This document shows positions 1-8,509 of a stretch of DNA of 64,000 bases, piece after piece. The DNA is from Psychrobacter ciconiae (lineage in GTDB: Bacteria; Pseudomonadota; Gammaproteobacteria; Pseudomonadales; Moraxellaceae): positions 124,001-188,000 of the forward strand of contig NZ_CAJGYV010000001.1 of assembly GCF_904846055.1 (NCBI RefSeq). Direction: 5' to 3'. Below the pieces are notes generated by a model, which saw only the letters and a program-made list of their open reading frames with translations, did not search any database and was not told the DNA's origin. Each line of letters begins with the position of its first letter. The stretch's first letter is position 1. The translations under genes were made by a program, and so were the position numbers.

Positions 1-1202
1 CCTTCTATATTGCTAGCAATGGCGTTGTCACTTTGATGCTCAAAGCTATTTTGGGTGGTCTTTTTACTAAAGACCCCTTTGTCTACGGTTTTGCTCGCCG
101 TGCTTAGGTTTTGAGTGTGACGACCCTCAGTAAAGTTAATATTGTTGCCAGCTTTAATGCCAACCGCGCCTAAATCACTGCTGATTTGAGTGGCTGTGCC
201 GGTGACATTATTACCCGCTTTAACGATGATGTCACTGCTACCCGTAAGGTTGCTGCCAACATCACGGGCTTCGCCTTGCTTATAGTAATTGTTGGTATCC
301 CCAATACTATTGCTTTGATAGCCCACATTGACGGCATTAAGATTGATGTCCCCTTTGCTGTCAATCACGCTGCGGCCGCCTTGGTTGGTCAATTGAGCGC
401 CGCTAAAGGTGGTGTTGCCGCCAACGCTTGCGGCGAAAGTCGTCAATGGGTTGCCGTCAGTATCTGATTGACCCTTTAGGCCATCGCCAACATAAATACT
501 GGCAATTTGAGCCATGCCCGTACGTGAGCCATTGCTGGCGCCTTTAACCGATTCGGTGCTATAGGTGAGGCTTTGGTGGTTAAAGTTGCCGCCAACGTTA
601 AGCTGCATGGCGCTGCCAGCATGTAAAGCTGAGCTTAAGTTATTCAAATCGTTTTGAGTGCTGATTTGAACAAAGTTGCCTTTGATAAGACCGCCATTTT
701 CATTGGTGAGGTTGTTGGCACTGATTTTAACCTGTTGATGACCGACGATATTGCCTTGGTTGCCAAGATTTCCTGACAGCTGCAAGTCAATACGGTCTGC
801 AGCAATTAAGTTGCCGGTGCCATCAATTTGACCTACCGCTTGACGGGTGTAGACTTTAGGGACTAACACGCGCTGGATACTGCCATCAGCTAAGGTGATA
901 TTTTGTTGTACCAGCCAGACGATATCTGTGGTCAGCCTTGCAACTTGTTCAGCGGTTAAGGCAATGCCAGGGCGGAGGCTCAGGGTCTGCGCGGCAATAA
1001 GTCCTGAGTCCATCAATCCTTGAAATTGGGCGTCCTGATCGCGATAGTTTCCTAGATAGTAGCGACCGGTGAGCATCATGATTTGGTCACGGACGTACTG
1101 CTGCTCATAATAGCCATCGCCTAGGCGCTTTTGAGTGAGGGTAGGATCAAGTTTAAGCCGATCTAGCATGTAGCTTGATGACAGCCAGTTTTTATCAGTT
1201 AG
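1..1202 (-). pseudogene. TpsA/FhaB-type adhesin, C-terminal part (separated from its N-terminus, runs off the window)
   Basis: On the minus strand one frame stays open from about 1202 to the window edge and encodes haemagglutinin-repeat sequence. It includes a conserved block just after the break (NWLSSSYMLDRL, then TQKRLGDGYYEQQ and ALTAEQVARLTTDIVWL) that is typical of large FhaB/CdiA-like exoproteins, followed by Asn/Gly-rich beta-helix repeats. It has no start codon of its own. It is the direct continuation of the ORF at 1436-4933, from which it is separated by a small IS605-type element. Excising 1203-1480 would restore one frame reading DPAFAN then LTDKNW. The effector or toxin C-terminus, if any, lies outside the window, so adhesin and contact-dependent-inhibition CdiA cannot be told apart. 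Confidence 0.8.
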
Positions 1203-1480
1203 TGCCGTAAAACCATGCCGTTCAGGGCGTGGATATCAGGCATTGCTATGATTTGGTATGTTTGCTAATATGAGGTTGTTGCGTTGATTCAGCCAGTAGG
1301 CTGGCGTGACATGGTAACACCCTAAATACCTCCTAGTTTGTGGCGTGTCTTTTGACAATCCTAACGGTAGCCACAATATTAGAATAAGACCTAAGCATCA
1401 TGGTATTAGCAGAGGTCGCGGTCGGGCTTGACCGTCTAGCTGTAGGAATCCCCTCTCTTTAGAGAGGGGAGGAAGTCAAA
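1203..1480. mobile_element. Non-autonomous IS605/TnpB-type element (~278 bp) inserted in tpsA
   Basis: The left end (from about 1204, GCCGTAAAACCATGCCG, then a GGCGTGGATATCAGGC segment) and the right end (1426-1480, GGTCGGGCTTGACC hairpin, GGAATCCCCTC, then GTCAAA) match the ends of the tnpB-carrying element at 18272-19506. The roughly 185 bp between the ends do not resemble tnpB. The terminal hairpin has changed on both arms relative to the larger copy (CTCTC/GAGAG versus CTCAC/GTGAG), so the fold is conserved while the sequence is not. The exact ends are uncertain by a few bases; 1203-1480 is chosen because its removal restores the tpsA reading frame. Confidence 0.75.
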
Positions 1481-4400
1481 GTTGGCAAAGGCAGGATCGG
1501 TTTCAATTAAATAACTGGCTTTGCTGTCAGGATTGATGCCGTACAGGCTGCTGTTTGGTAAGGTCGGCGCATCGCTGCTGCTGCGAATCTCATCGGTTGG
1601 CGCTTTAGTGATTTGTTGGCTGACCGCATTTTCGACATCATGAGCAATGACGGTTTTATCTAGGTTTTGATCTAAGATCGGTAGCTGATAAGTGTCTATT
1701 CTTTCAGGCGCCTCAATATAAGCACCTAAGTTGTCTGTTACAATTTTATGTTTGCTGCCTGTCAGCCCTGAAGATTCGACATGCCGGTAAACCACGTTAC
1801 CATCTTCAATATACTTGGTCTTAAACCCTTGCAGATCTGATTCGCCGATATGGTTTACCGTATCACCAGTAACTAAAAACCCTTCACCCAGTCCAAGCTG
1901 ACTTTTATCATTGTTAAGCTGATTTCCTCGTAGGGTAATGACGCCACCTGCGATGATTCTAGAGGGGTCTGAGATGACCGTTTTATCCTCAGTGATGCGC
2001 TCATTGAAATTAAAAATGTAGAAATCTTCACCACCGCTTGCCCCTAATGGCTGATTGGTTGCGATAACGTAAAGATCTTCTTTATCAAGTTTTTTATCAT
2101 CGCGTAGCTCTACTTCGCTTTCATCATATTTCTTACCCTCTTTACTGTCTGCATACTGATATTTATTCTTATTCTCTTCGATAGTAAATTCTTGAGATTC
2201 AAAGTCGGCATTCACATTATGAAGGACATCGGTGCTGATGGTCATATCACCGACAGATTCAATAGAAGCGCCTTTATTAGTGACGGTAGCGGCGCGGCCT
2301 GTCGCCTGCATATTGGCATCTAAGCTGCCACCAATATGCAGATCACCATTACTAAGCAGTCGCGCTTGACCATTAAAATCGGTATTAAACTGACCCGCGC
2401 GCCCCTGATTGGGATTATTGTTTAGGGTAGTGACGCCGATATCAAGACGCGCTCTTGCTGCAATGATGGGGGCCGTCTGCTTGCTATCGGGCGTGTTGTT
2501 TAGGCTGGCGGCTGCTATGGCGACATGATCGCCGTAGATACGGCCGCGGCTGCTGTTATTGACGTTATTATCGGCTTTTAGATACGTATTGATGCCATTA
2601 ATCAGTCCCTGATTGTTAATATCGGTTTTTGCGGTTAAGGCAGTGGCGCCATTACTGATAAGCTCAGCGCCTTTTTGATTGTCAATACGCTTTGCTTGAA
2701 CGGTCAGCCCATTTTGCCCAGATAATTTGCCGCTGTTACTAAAGCGGCCTTGCGTCGTTAAGGTAAGATTGCCTGCTTGAATATCATCACTGCTACTATT
2801 AATGGCGATATCATCAAAGACGTTGATGTCAACGCGGTTCACGCCGATGATCGTGCCATCAGTATTGCTCAAGCCTTGAGCGTTAATTGTCAGATTTTTA
2901 TCGCTTTGAATACGACCTTTAGTGTTAGTCAGATTGCCACGGTTATCAAGGGTGATATTTTCTTGACTGCTAAGCACGCCTTTTGTGTTATCAAGCGCTA
3001 AGCTTTGCGTGGTTATGGTGCCGTTAGCTTGTATGGGGCCTTGGGTGTTATCAATCTGATTGTGCGCGTTAAGAGCAATATTACCTAAAGCTGCTATAGT
3101 GCCTTGGTTGTTGTTCATTTGATCGGCTGAGGTAATGGCAATATCTTTAGTCGCCGTAATCTGACCATTTTGGTTATCAAAGGTTGCCAACTGCCAATCG
3201 ATGTTCTCAAGCTGCAAACGGCTATCGGTATTGGTAAGACTGCCATTATTAGCCATATCTAAGCGATTGAGCGCTAAGCTTGATTTGCCTTGATTTACTA
3301 CGGTGTCGGCGGCAAGGTTAATGTTGCTATTGGCATATAAACGGCCGGTATTGGTAAAGCTTTGGGTATTAATACGGCCATTTTGAGTGATTATAGGAAG
3401 CGGTTCAGACGTAGGATCAGAGGGCGCACTACCGGTCATGGTATCAACCGTACTGCCATTGTTAGCCGTTGTAGGCGGCGTTTTGGTAGGAATTACTGTG
3501 GGCGGAATACTGGCGTCAGCATATAAATTTTGACCGATAATGCCGCCTTGTTGATTAACCAAAGCACTGGTATTAATCGCCAACTGACCACTGCCAGTTT
3601 GCAGTAATTCACCGCTATTGTTTAGAGCGTTAGCCTTGATATCAAAGCTACCAGATGAGATCTCACCTAGGTTATCGATAGCGCTTATTTGCTGTAAGCT
3701 TAAGGCACCTTGGCTACTGATGACACCGCTGTTAGTTAAGGTACTGCTATTTAGCGTGGCGGCATCACGAGAGCTGGCAATTGTCCCTAGGTTATTAATG
3801 CTAAAGCCTTTGGTTGCGATATCAACCTTACCTTGGTTAGCAATCAGGCTTCCTGAATTGGTCAAATTACCATGACTGTCAAGCTTTAAGCTGCCTGTGC
3901 TTGCAACGATGCTACCGGCGTTGGTGACGCCCATGCCTTTTTCGGTGCCAATCAGTCGTATTTTTCCGGCATACATGCCGCCAAGCGCTGAGACGTCTAA
4001 GGCGGCGCCGGTGGCTTGATTGTCAAGGTTGGCCGCGCTTTTTGGGGTGATAACCGTGGCTGCAGCATCAGGCTCATAGCTGACTTTATTGCTACCGGTG
4101 ATGACATCTAAATTGTTGGCATAAATCGCAGCATTAATTTCAGAGGTTTTAGCGATGATTTGGGTGTAGTTAGCGCCAGTAGTGTCTAATCCGTTGCCAT
4201 CAATACGAACCTTACCGCCTGTTACGTCAAAGCCGGTAAGTTTGCCTTGATCCATCAAAGCATTACCGGTGGTGAGTGTGGTTCGCGCAGCATTGATAAA
4301 TCCGCAACCTGAGCAGCTGATTCCTGCAGGGTTGGCAATCACAAGCTCAGCGTTACCGCCTGCAATTTCGGTATAGCCGGTAAGACGGCTTGGGTCACTT

Positions 4401-4933
4401 GAGTTGACTTCATTTAAAATAACGCGGGCTTCACCGCGAGCAAGGTAGGGGTTGCCCTCAATCCATCCGGCAAGCTGGGTTTGGGCGTTTTTTCGGCTGT
4501 TGTTGATGATGGCGCCATCAGAGCCGACATCAAATTGACTAAAGACGTTACGCGATACCCCAGCGGCGCTGGGGCTTTGAATATTGATTTGCGTGGTGCC
4601 ATTTGCGGCGCTTAGAATTACTGCTTGCTGATTGGCCAAAGCTTGACGATCGGCGATGATGGTTGTGGTATCGGCATGGACGTTTTGACTGATTCCGGCG
4701 CTACTTACCACGAGGGTGGCAAGCCCTAAGGCAAGTAATAGTTGCGCGCGCAGCGTTATCAATCGGCCGCCGCGATAGTGGCTATTGGTTTGGGGAGCAC
4801 CTGCTACTTGGCTTATGTTACTGCCACCTTGAGCAGGATTTCTTGTTTTTCCTTGAGCGCGCGCTGCTTCTGAAACCACCTTGAGCATTCCACGTGCTTT
4901 GTTAAAGATAACTCGGTAGCATTGAGCGTTCAT
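1436..4933 (-). pseudogene. TpsA-type filamentous haemagglutinin/adhesin, N-terminal part (interrupted)
   Basis: Secreted exoprotein of a two-partner (type Vb) secretion system. Residues 1-30 (MNAQCYRVIFNKARGMLKVV...) are an extended signal peptide region, and a hydrophobic signal core follows at about residues 62-80, ending ..NVHAD. The TPS recognition domain follows, with a Gln-Leu-Ala-Gly-Trp-Ile-x-Gly-Asn-Pro stretch and NPAGISCSGCGFIN. Then come beta-helix repeats rich in Asn, Gly and Leu. The last ten or so residues (FLPSLKRGDSYS) are not adhesin sequence; they are read from the right end of the inserted IS605-type element, which supplies the stop. The protein is thus cut off at about 1,150 residues. 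It lies 94 bp downstream of the tpsB remnant, the usual B-A order. Confidence 0.85.
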
Positions 4934-5027
4934 GGGGATGTCCTTTAGGGAAAACGGCTTTAATGAGAAGCGTAAAACAAGACGGTTAAGAGGGTAGGGC
5001 AGCTGCCATCGGCGGGAGGTTATATAT

Positions 5028-6542
5028 TTAGTATTGCCAACCTAAGCTAAATCCTGTCACCCAGTCTTTGTCGCTGAAACGATCCGGCTGAGCTAGGGGG
5101 TATCCTGCAAATAAGTCATAGCTGGTTTTTATAGGCGCCACATAGCCTTTGACGCCAACGACGCCGCCGATTAGGTGGTGACCTAGCAAAAGGTCGTCTT
5201 GCTCATTTTGGTCAAGCTTGACGTAACCTGCGTCAATGCCGGTATAGATGGCGTGGGGCTTATCGCCAAGATAGGCGCTGATTTCTTGTCTTAGCAGCGC
5301 CCCATGATCGCCACTTAAGCTGCGATTACCATCAAAGCCGCGAACGCTATAGCGGCCGCCAATAACAAAGCGCTCACTTGGCACTAAGGCTTGGTTGGCA
5401 TATTGACCTTTAAAGGCGGCATGATAATTGAGCGCTTTATCAGCAAGCTTGATGGGCCGGTTGATGTCAATGCTGGTTTTGATGATACCGGCACGGGCGC
5501 TGCCTTCGTTAAATAAGGCTTCAGGTGGGCTTAGGGCATTAAGCGCACCTGTGCCGCGCTGATATATGATGTCGCCAATCCATTGCGATTTGCCAATGAC
5601 CGTTTCGTAGCCAATTCCTGCTTTATATCCTGCTATTCGGCGACGCTGAACGTCAATTTCGGTGTCATCGATGTAGTTATTTTGCTTTTTGGTAAAGCCG
5701 CCTGCTTTGAGGTAGGTTTGGCTGTGATTGTCACGATGAATCAGATGATTGATGGCAGCTTCTGTGTTGTAAGACTCTCCGCTGTAAACATAATCTTGAT
5801 TGGCGCCTGCGATGGTTTGGTCATAGTTGTAGCCGCTATGAGTTAGGGTCAGCTGAGTGTTATCAATGGGCAATACATAACCGATGTTATAGCCCCAGCT
5901 GCCGTCATTTTTGTCATTGCCGCCATCAAGATCATGGTTGTAAGATAGGTATAACAAGTCGTTGTGCCACGTTGGGTTATCAAGGGATAAGGTGATATTG
6001 CCTTGATAGGTGCCTGTGCTGTCTTGGCCTGAGTCGTCAATTGTGGCAGATAAGCGCCAGTTTTTGTTTTGGCGCCAGTTGACTTGAATGTCACTGTAGC
6101 CAGGATTTGTAATACGGCGGCTTGGGGCGATTGCGAAATCTGCGTCCGCTGTTGGCACACGTTTGAAGTTTTCAAGCGCCTGCTCAATATCACGAATGTT
6201 AAGCAGGTCGCCTGAAATCATTGGCATGGCGGGTGCAAAGTTGGCAGGGTTGCCTTGAGCATCGGTGTAGATGGGGCGCTTGGCTTTGATGTCGAGGGCT
6301 TCAATTTGATCAATTCGTCCTGGAATTACGGTGAGCGCAAGTTTTCCTGAGTTAAGGTTTTGATTTTCAATGACGACCCTTGTTGTCACGTAACCTTTTT
6401 CAATAATACGGTTTTGAACGTTGGTGACCAGTTGGTTGATGTCATTGACCGATAAGCAGCGGCCAAGAATTGAGTCTTTTTTTGCGATAAATGGAAGTAA
6501 AGCAAAGTTAAATGTGGCGCTTGATTCCCCAGTGAGATAAAG
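5028..6542 (-). pseudogene. TpsB/ShlB-FhaC-type outer-membrane transporter, 5'-truncated
   Basis: The protein matches TpsB transporters that export the TpsA partner. It has a POTRA-like region (ILGRCLSVNDINQLV, then IIEKGYVTTRVV and the VIPGRI segment) followed by a C-terminal 16-strand barrel with FVIGGRYSVRGFDG, the conserved loop-6 VRGF/Y-type motif. The frame is open only to 6542, where a TAG (6543-6545) stands just before LYLTGES, inside the POTRA fold. There is no signal peptide and no plausible start with a ribosome site. A GTG at 6389 is the first common start codon but sits in the middle of the conserved KGYVTTR motif. The gene therefore seems to have lost its signal peptide and first POTRA strands and is probably dead. 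Confidence 0.8.
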
Positions 6543-6556
6543 CTAACTAAATTGCT

Positions 6557-6751
6557 TCAGGATTGTTGCATTTCCTCAGAATGTTGAGTCTGCGACAATA
6601 CTGGGTAGGGCAGTTCATTAGTAACAACAGCTCCTGTGCCTCCAAGTATCATATATAGTGCTATGTAGCCAACTTTTTCTAATTTAGGTCTTTCAAGACA
6701 TTTTTTTGGTGTCGAGTTACAAGCAAAGATCGTTCTATTTCGAGCCTCCAA
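6557..6751 (-). pseudogene. Possible remnant of the 5' end of tpsB (signal-peptide-like ORF)
   Basis: A 64-codon ORF immediately upstream of the tpsB remnant, in another frame. Its second half has a hydrophobic stretch (YIALYMILGGTGAVV) followed by a polar Gln/Glu-rich tail (LSQTQHSEEMQQS). That is the layout of a TpsB signal peptide and the Gln-rich stretch before POTRA 1. Only about 15 bp separate its stop from the open part of tpsB. A deletion plus frameshift linking the two is an inference; the similarity is weak and the ORF could be chance. Confidence 0.3.
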
Positions 6752-6759
6752 AGATATTA

Positions 6760-7140
6760 GAAGCTTTTCGATATCCTGATTAAATTTTATCGTATCTTTT
6801 CAGACTTAAATCTACCGAGATGCCAAGTAGGAACATTGTTAGAATTTGTGTACGTTCTTATCAGTGATATAGACTAATAGGCATCCAGAAGAATCATTGC
6901 TTTTACTTTAAACTTATTGTCACTTGATGGCGAATACTTCTGCACCTAGCGTAGTTCAAGCAAATTCGCATTAATAAGGAAGTCGGCTAAGCTACCAGCA
7001 ATCGATTGATGAGTGTTTTAGTTATTAGGTGATGATGAGCAGAACAAGTTCATCGAACAGATTAAGTCTAACTTATGAAGTTAATGTCAGGTAGCTTCAG
7101 TTTAACATAATATACATTATGCGAATAAGATGCTAATAAA
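6760..7140. other. AT-rich spacer without a recognisable gene
   Basis: Between the tpsB remnant and the small ORF at 7177-7326 nothing longer than short, unconvincing ORFs is seen on either strand. No tRNA-like fold or tandem repeat was noticed. It probably contained the original tps promoter region and decayed with the locus. Confidence 0.5.
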
Positions 7141-7142
7141 AC

Positions 7143-7168
7143 AAAGTGGCATTATCGCCACTTTTTTA
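7143..7168. terminator. Bidirectional rho-independent terminator
   Basis: AAAGTGGC (7143-7150), a 6-nt loop, and GCCACTTT (7157-7164) form a perfect stem followed by T residues on the plus strand. On the minus strand a T-rich tract follows the stem, directly after the 49-codon ORF at 7177-7326. Confidence 0.75.
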
Positions 7169-7176
7169 ACGACCGC

Positions 7177-7326
7177 TTACTTACAGTTATCCGTTAGATA
7201 ATCTTGCAACGACCCAATGCCATCTAACGTTACATCATTTATTTTGCAAGTGTCGCCATGGCAATCAACATCATAATCAACCTTACTGTCGTGGTTTAAT
7301 TGCGCGCTCACCCGATCGTATTGCAT
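7177..7326 (-). CDS. Small hypothetical acidic protein (49 aa)
   Basis: ATG at 7326, stop at 7177-7179. The product is 49 residues, acidic, with three Cys (DCHGDTC and a C-terminal DNCK) and many Asp residues. It is followed within 10 bp by a good terminator, and a long nested palindrome starts 21 bp upstream of its ATG. That boxed-in layout is the main reason to take it as a gene. The ribosome site is weak (GGA about 9 nt before the ATG). No family is recognised. The Cys/Asp pattern might bind metal, but that is speculation. Confidence 0.4.
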   Translation of the reverse strand: MQYDRVSAQLNHDSKVDYDVDCHGDTCKINDVTLDGIGSLQDYLTDNCK

Positions 7327-7346
7327 GGTATTTCCAATCGATATTA

Positions 7347-7397
7347 CAAATCGCTAATTGTGTAAAATTATTACAACACAATTGGCACGGCGATTTG
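7347..7397. promoter_or_regulatory. Nested inverted repeat, candidate operator
   Basis: CAAATCGC (7347-7354) and AATTGTGT (7356-7363) are mirrored by ACACAATT (7376-7383) and GCGATTTG (7390-7397). The inner arms are perfect with a 12-nt AT-rich centre. It sits between the 49-codon ORF (minus strand) and the lipoprotein gene at 7598, so it could be an operator of either or a folded leader RNA. Confidence 0.5.
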
Positions 7398-7597
7398 TTG
7401 TGCAATCGTTGAATTCAGGTTGGTTTATCACTCATTGAAAAATAAGGCTTTTTTGCCTAAATCCTCATCTTAAACAGCGCTGACTCAATCGGTCGATCTT
7501 TTTAGGACAAAAAGGCAAATTATCTAATAAATACTACAATTCAGATCGCAATTTTGATTATGATATCAATTAACCCCTTTATTATTAAGGACTTATT

Positions 7598-8242
7598 ATG
7601 AACACCTTAACAACAAAAAGACGTTTTAACCCTATCCTTATCGCTGTAATAAGCAGCGTGGTTTTGGTTGCAGGATGTCAATCTGAATCGGCGCTTGCAG
7701 CAAAGCCTAGCCCCTCAAAAACGCCTGCCACGCAAACTGAAAAACAACAAAGCCTTGTAAGTCAGGCAAAAGAGATCCAATCCGCGTTGGCTCGCGGTCA
7801 ATTTTCCAGCATTATCGATGATATTCACCCGACACGCGGCGTTCGCTTTTCGATGTATGGTTACGTTCAGCCTCAAAAAGACAAAGTATTTAGCCAAGCT
7901 CAGTTTGCCCAGTATTTAAAAGAGTCTAAAATCCGCTTTACTTGGGGCGAGCGCGATGGTATTGGCGATTTGCTTATCATTCCGCTGCCAACGTATTTAA
8001 ACGATTGGGTCAACGCCAAGACCTTTAATGATGCTGAAATTTTGGTCAATGCCTTCAAAGGTAGCGGCAACAGCATCAACAATATCAAATCGGTGTATCC
8101 AAACGCCGAAATTGTTGAGTTTTATTATAAAGGATCAGAAAAATACGATGGTATTGACTGGCGAGCGCTGCGCCTTGTGTTTGAAACCTATCAAGGCAAG
8201 CGTTATTTGGTTGCCATTGTCAATGATCAATGGACAGTTTAG
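7598..8242 (+). CDS. Hypothetical lipoprotein
   Basis: 214-residue protein with an N-terminal signal and lipobox (LVAGC, Cys at about residue 27), so it is probably anchored in the outer or inner membrane facing the periplasm. After a Ser/Pro/Thr/Gln-rich linker (residues 29-50) there is a folded domain of about 160 residues with aromatic segments (FSMYGYVQPQ, FTWGERDGIGD, VEFYYKGSEKYDGIDWRALRLVFE). AAGGA (7587-7591) six bases before the ATG is a good ribosome site. No family is named with confidence. The gene is monocistronic and ends in a terminator at 8289-8325. Confidence 0.75.
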   Translation: MNTLTTKRRFNPILIAVISSVVLVAGCQSESALAAKPSPSKTPATQTEKQQSLVSQAKEIQSALARGQFSSIIDDIHPTRGVRFSMYGYVQPQKDKVFSQAQFAQYLKESKIRFTWGERDGIGDLLIIPLPTYLNDWVNAKTFNDAEILVNAFKGSGNSINNIKSVYPNAEIVEFYYKGSEKYDGIDWRALRLVFETYQGKRYLVAIVNDQWTV

Positions 8243-8288
8243 GCGTGCTATTTCGCAAATTGATTTAAAAACTGAGCCATTAGTAATG

Positions 8289-8325
8289 AAAAACGCCCTA
8301 TTGCGATGTGATAAGGCGTTTTTTA
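8289..8325 (+). terminator. Rho-independent terminator after the lipoprotein gene
   Basis: AAAACGCC ... GGCGTTTT stem with a T-run, 47 bp after the lipoprotein stop codon. Confidence 0.75.
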
Positions 8326-8509
8326 TTTAAACCCTTCTAAACGTCGAGTGAGGGCTGCCAAAAGAGTCTTGTAATTTGCAATTTTGTTGATTAATACCGA
8401 AAAATTACAGAAAACTAAAGCAAGAAACGCTATATTTAACTGACAAATTCCAACAATTGCATAGAAAATTCGCCAAGGATTGGTGCTATTAAAGAGGTTG
8501 AATGTGGTT

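Noticed and set aside
2777-3875. Plus-strand ORFs opposite tpsA
   Set aside because: They mirror the repetitive adhesin codons; no ribosome sites or recognisable domains.
6389-6389. GTG at 6389 as the genuine start of tpsB
   Set aside because: It lies within the conserved KGYVTTR POTRA motif and coding similarity clearly continues upstream to 6542.
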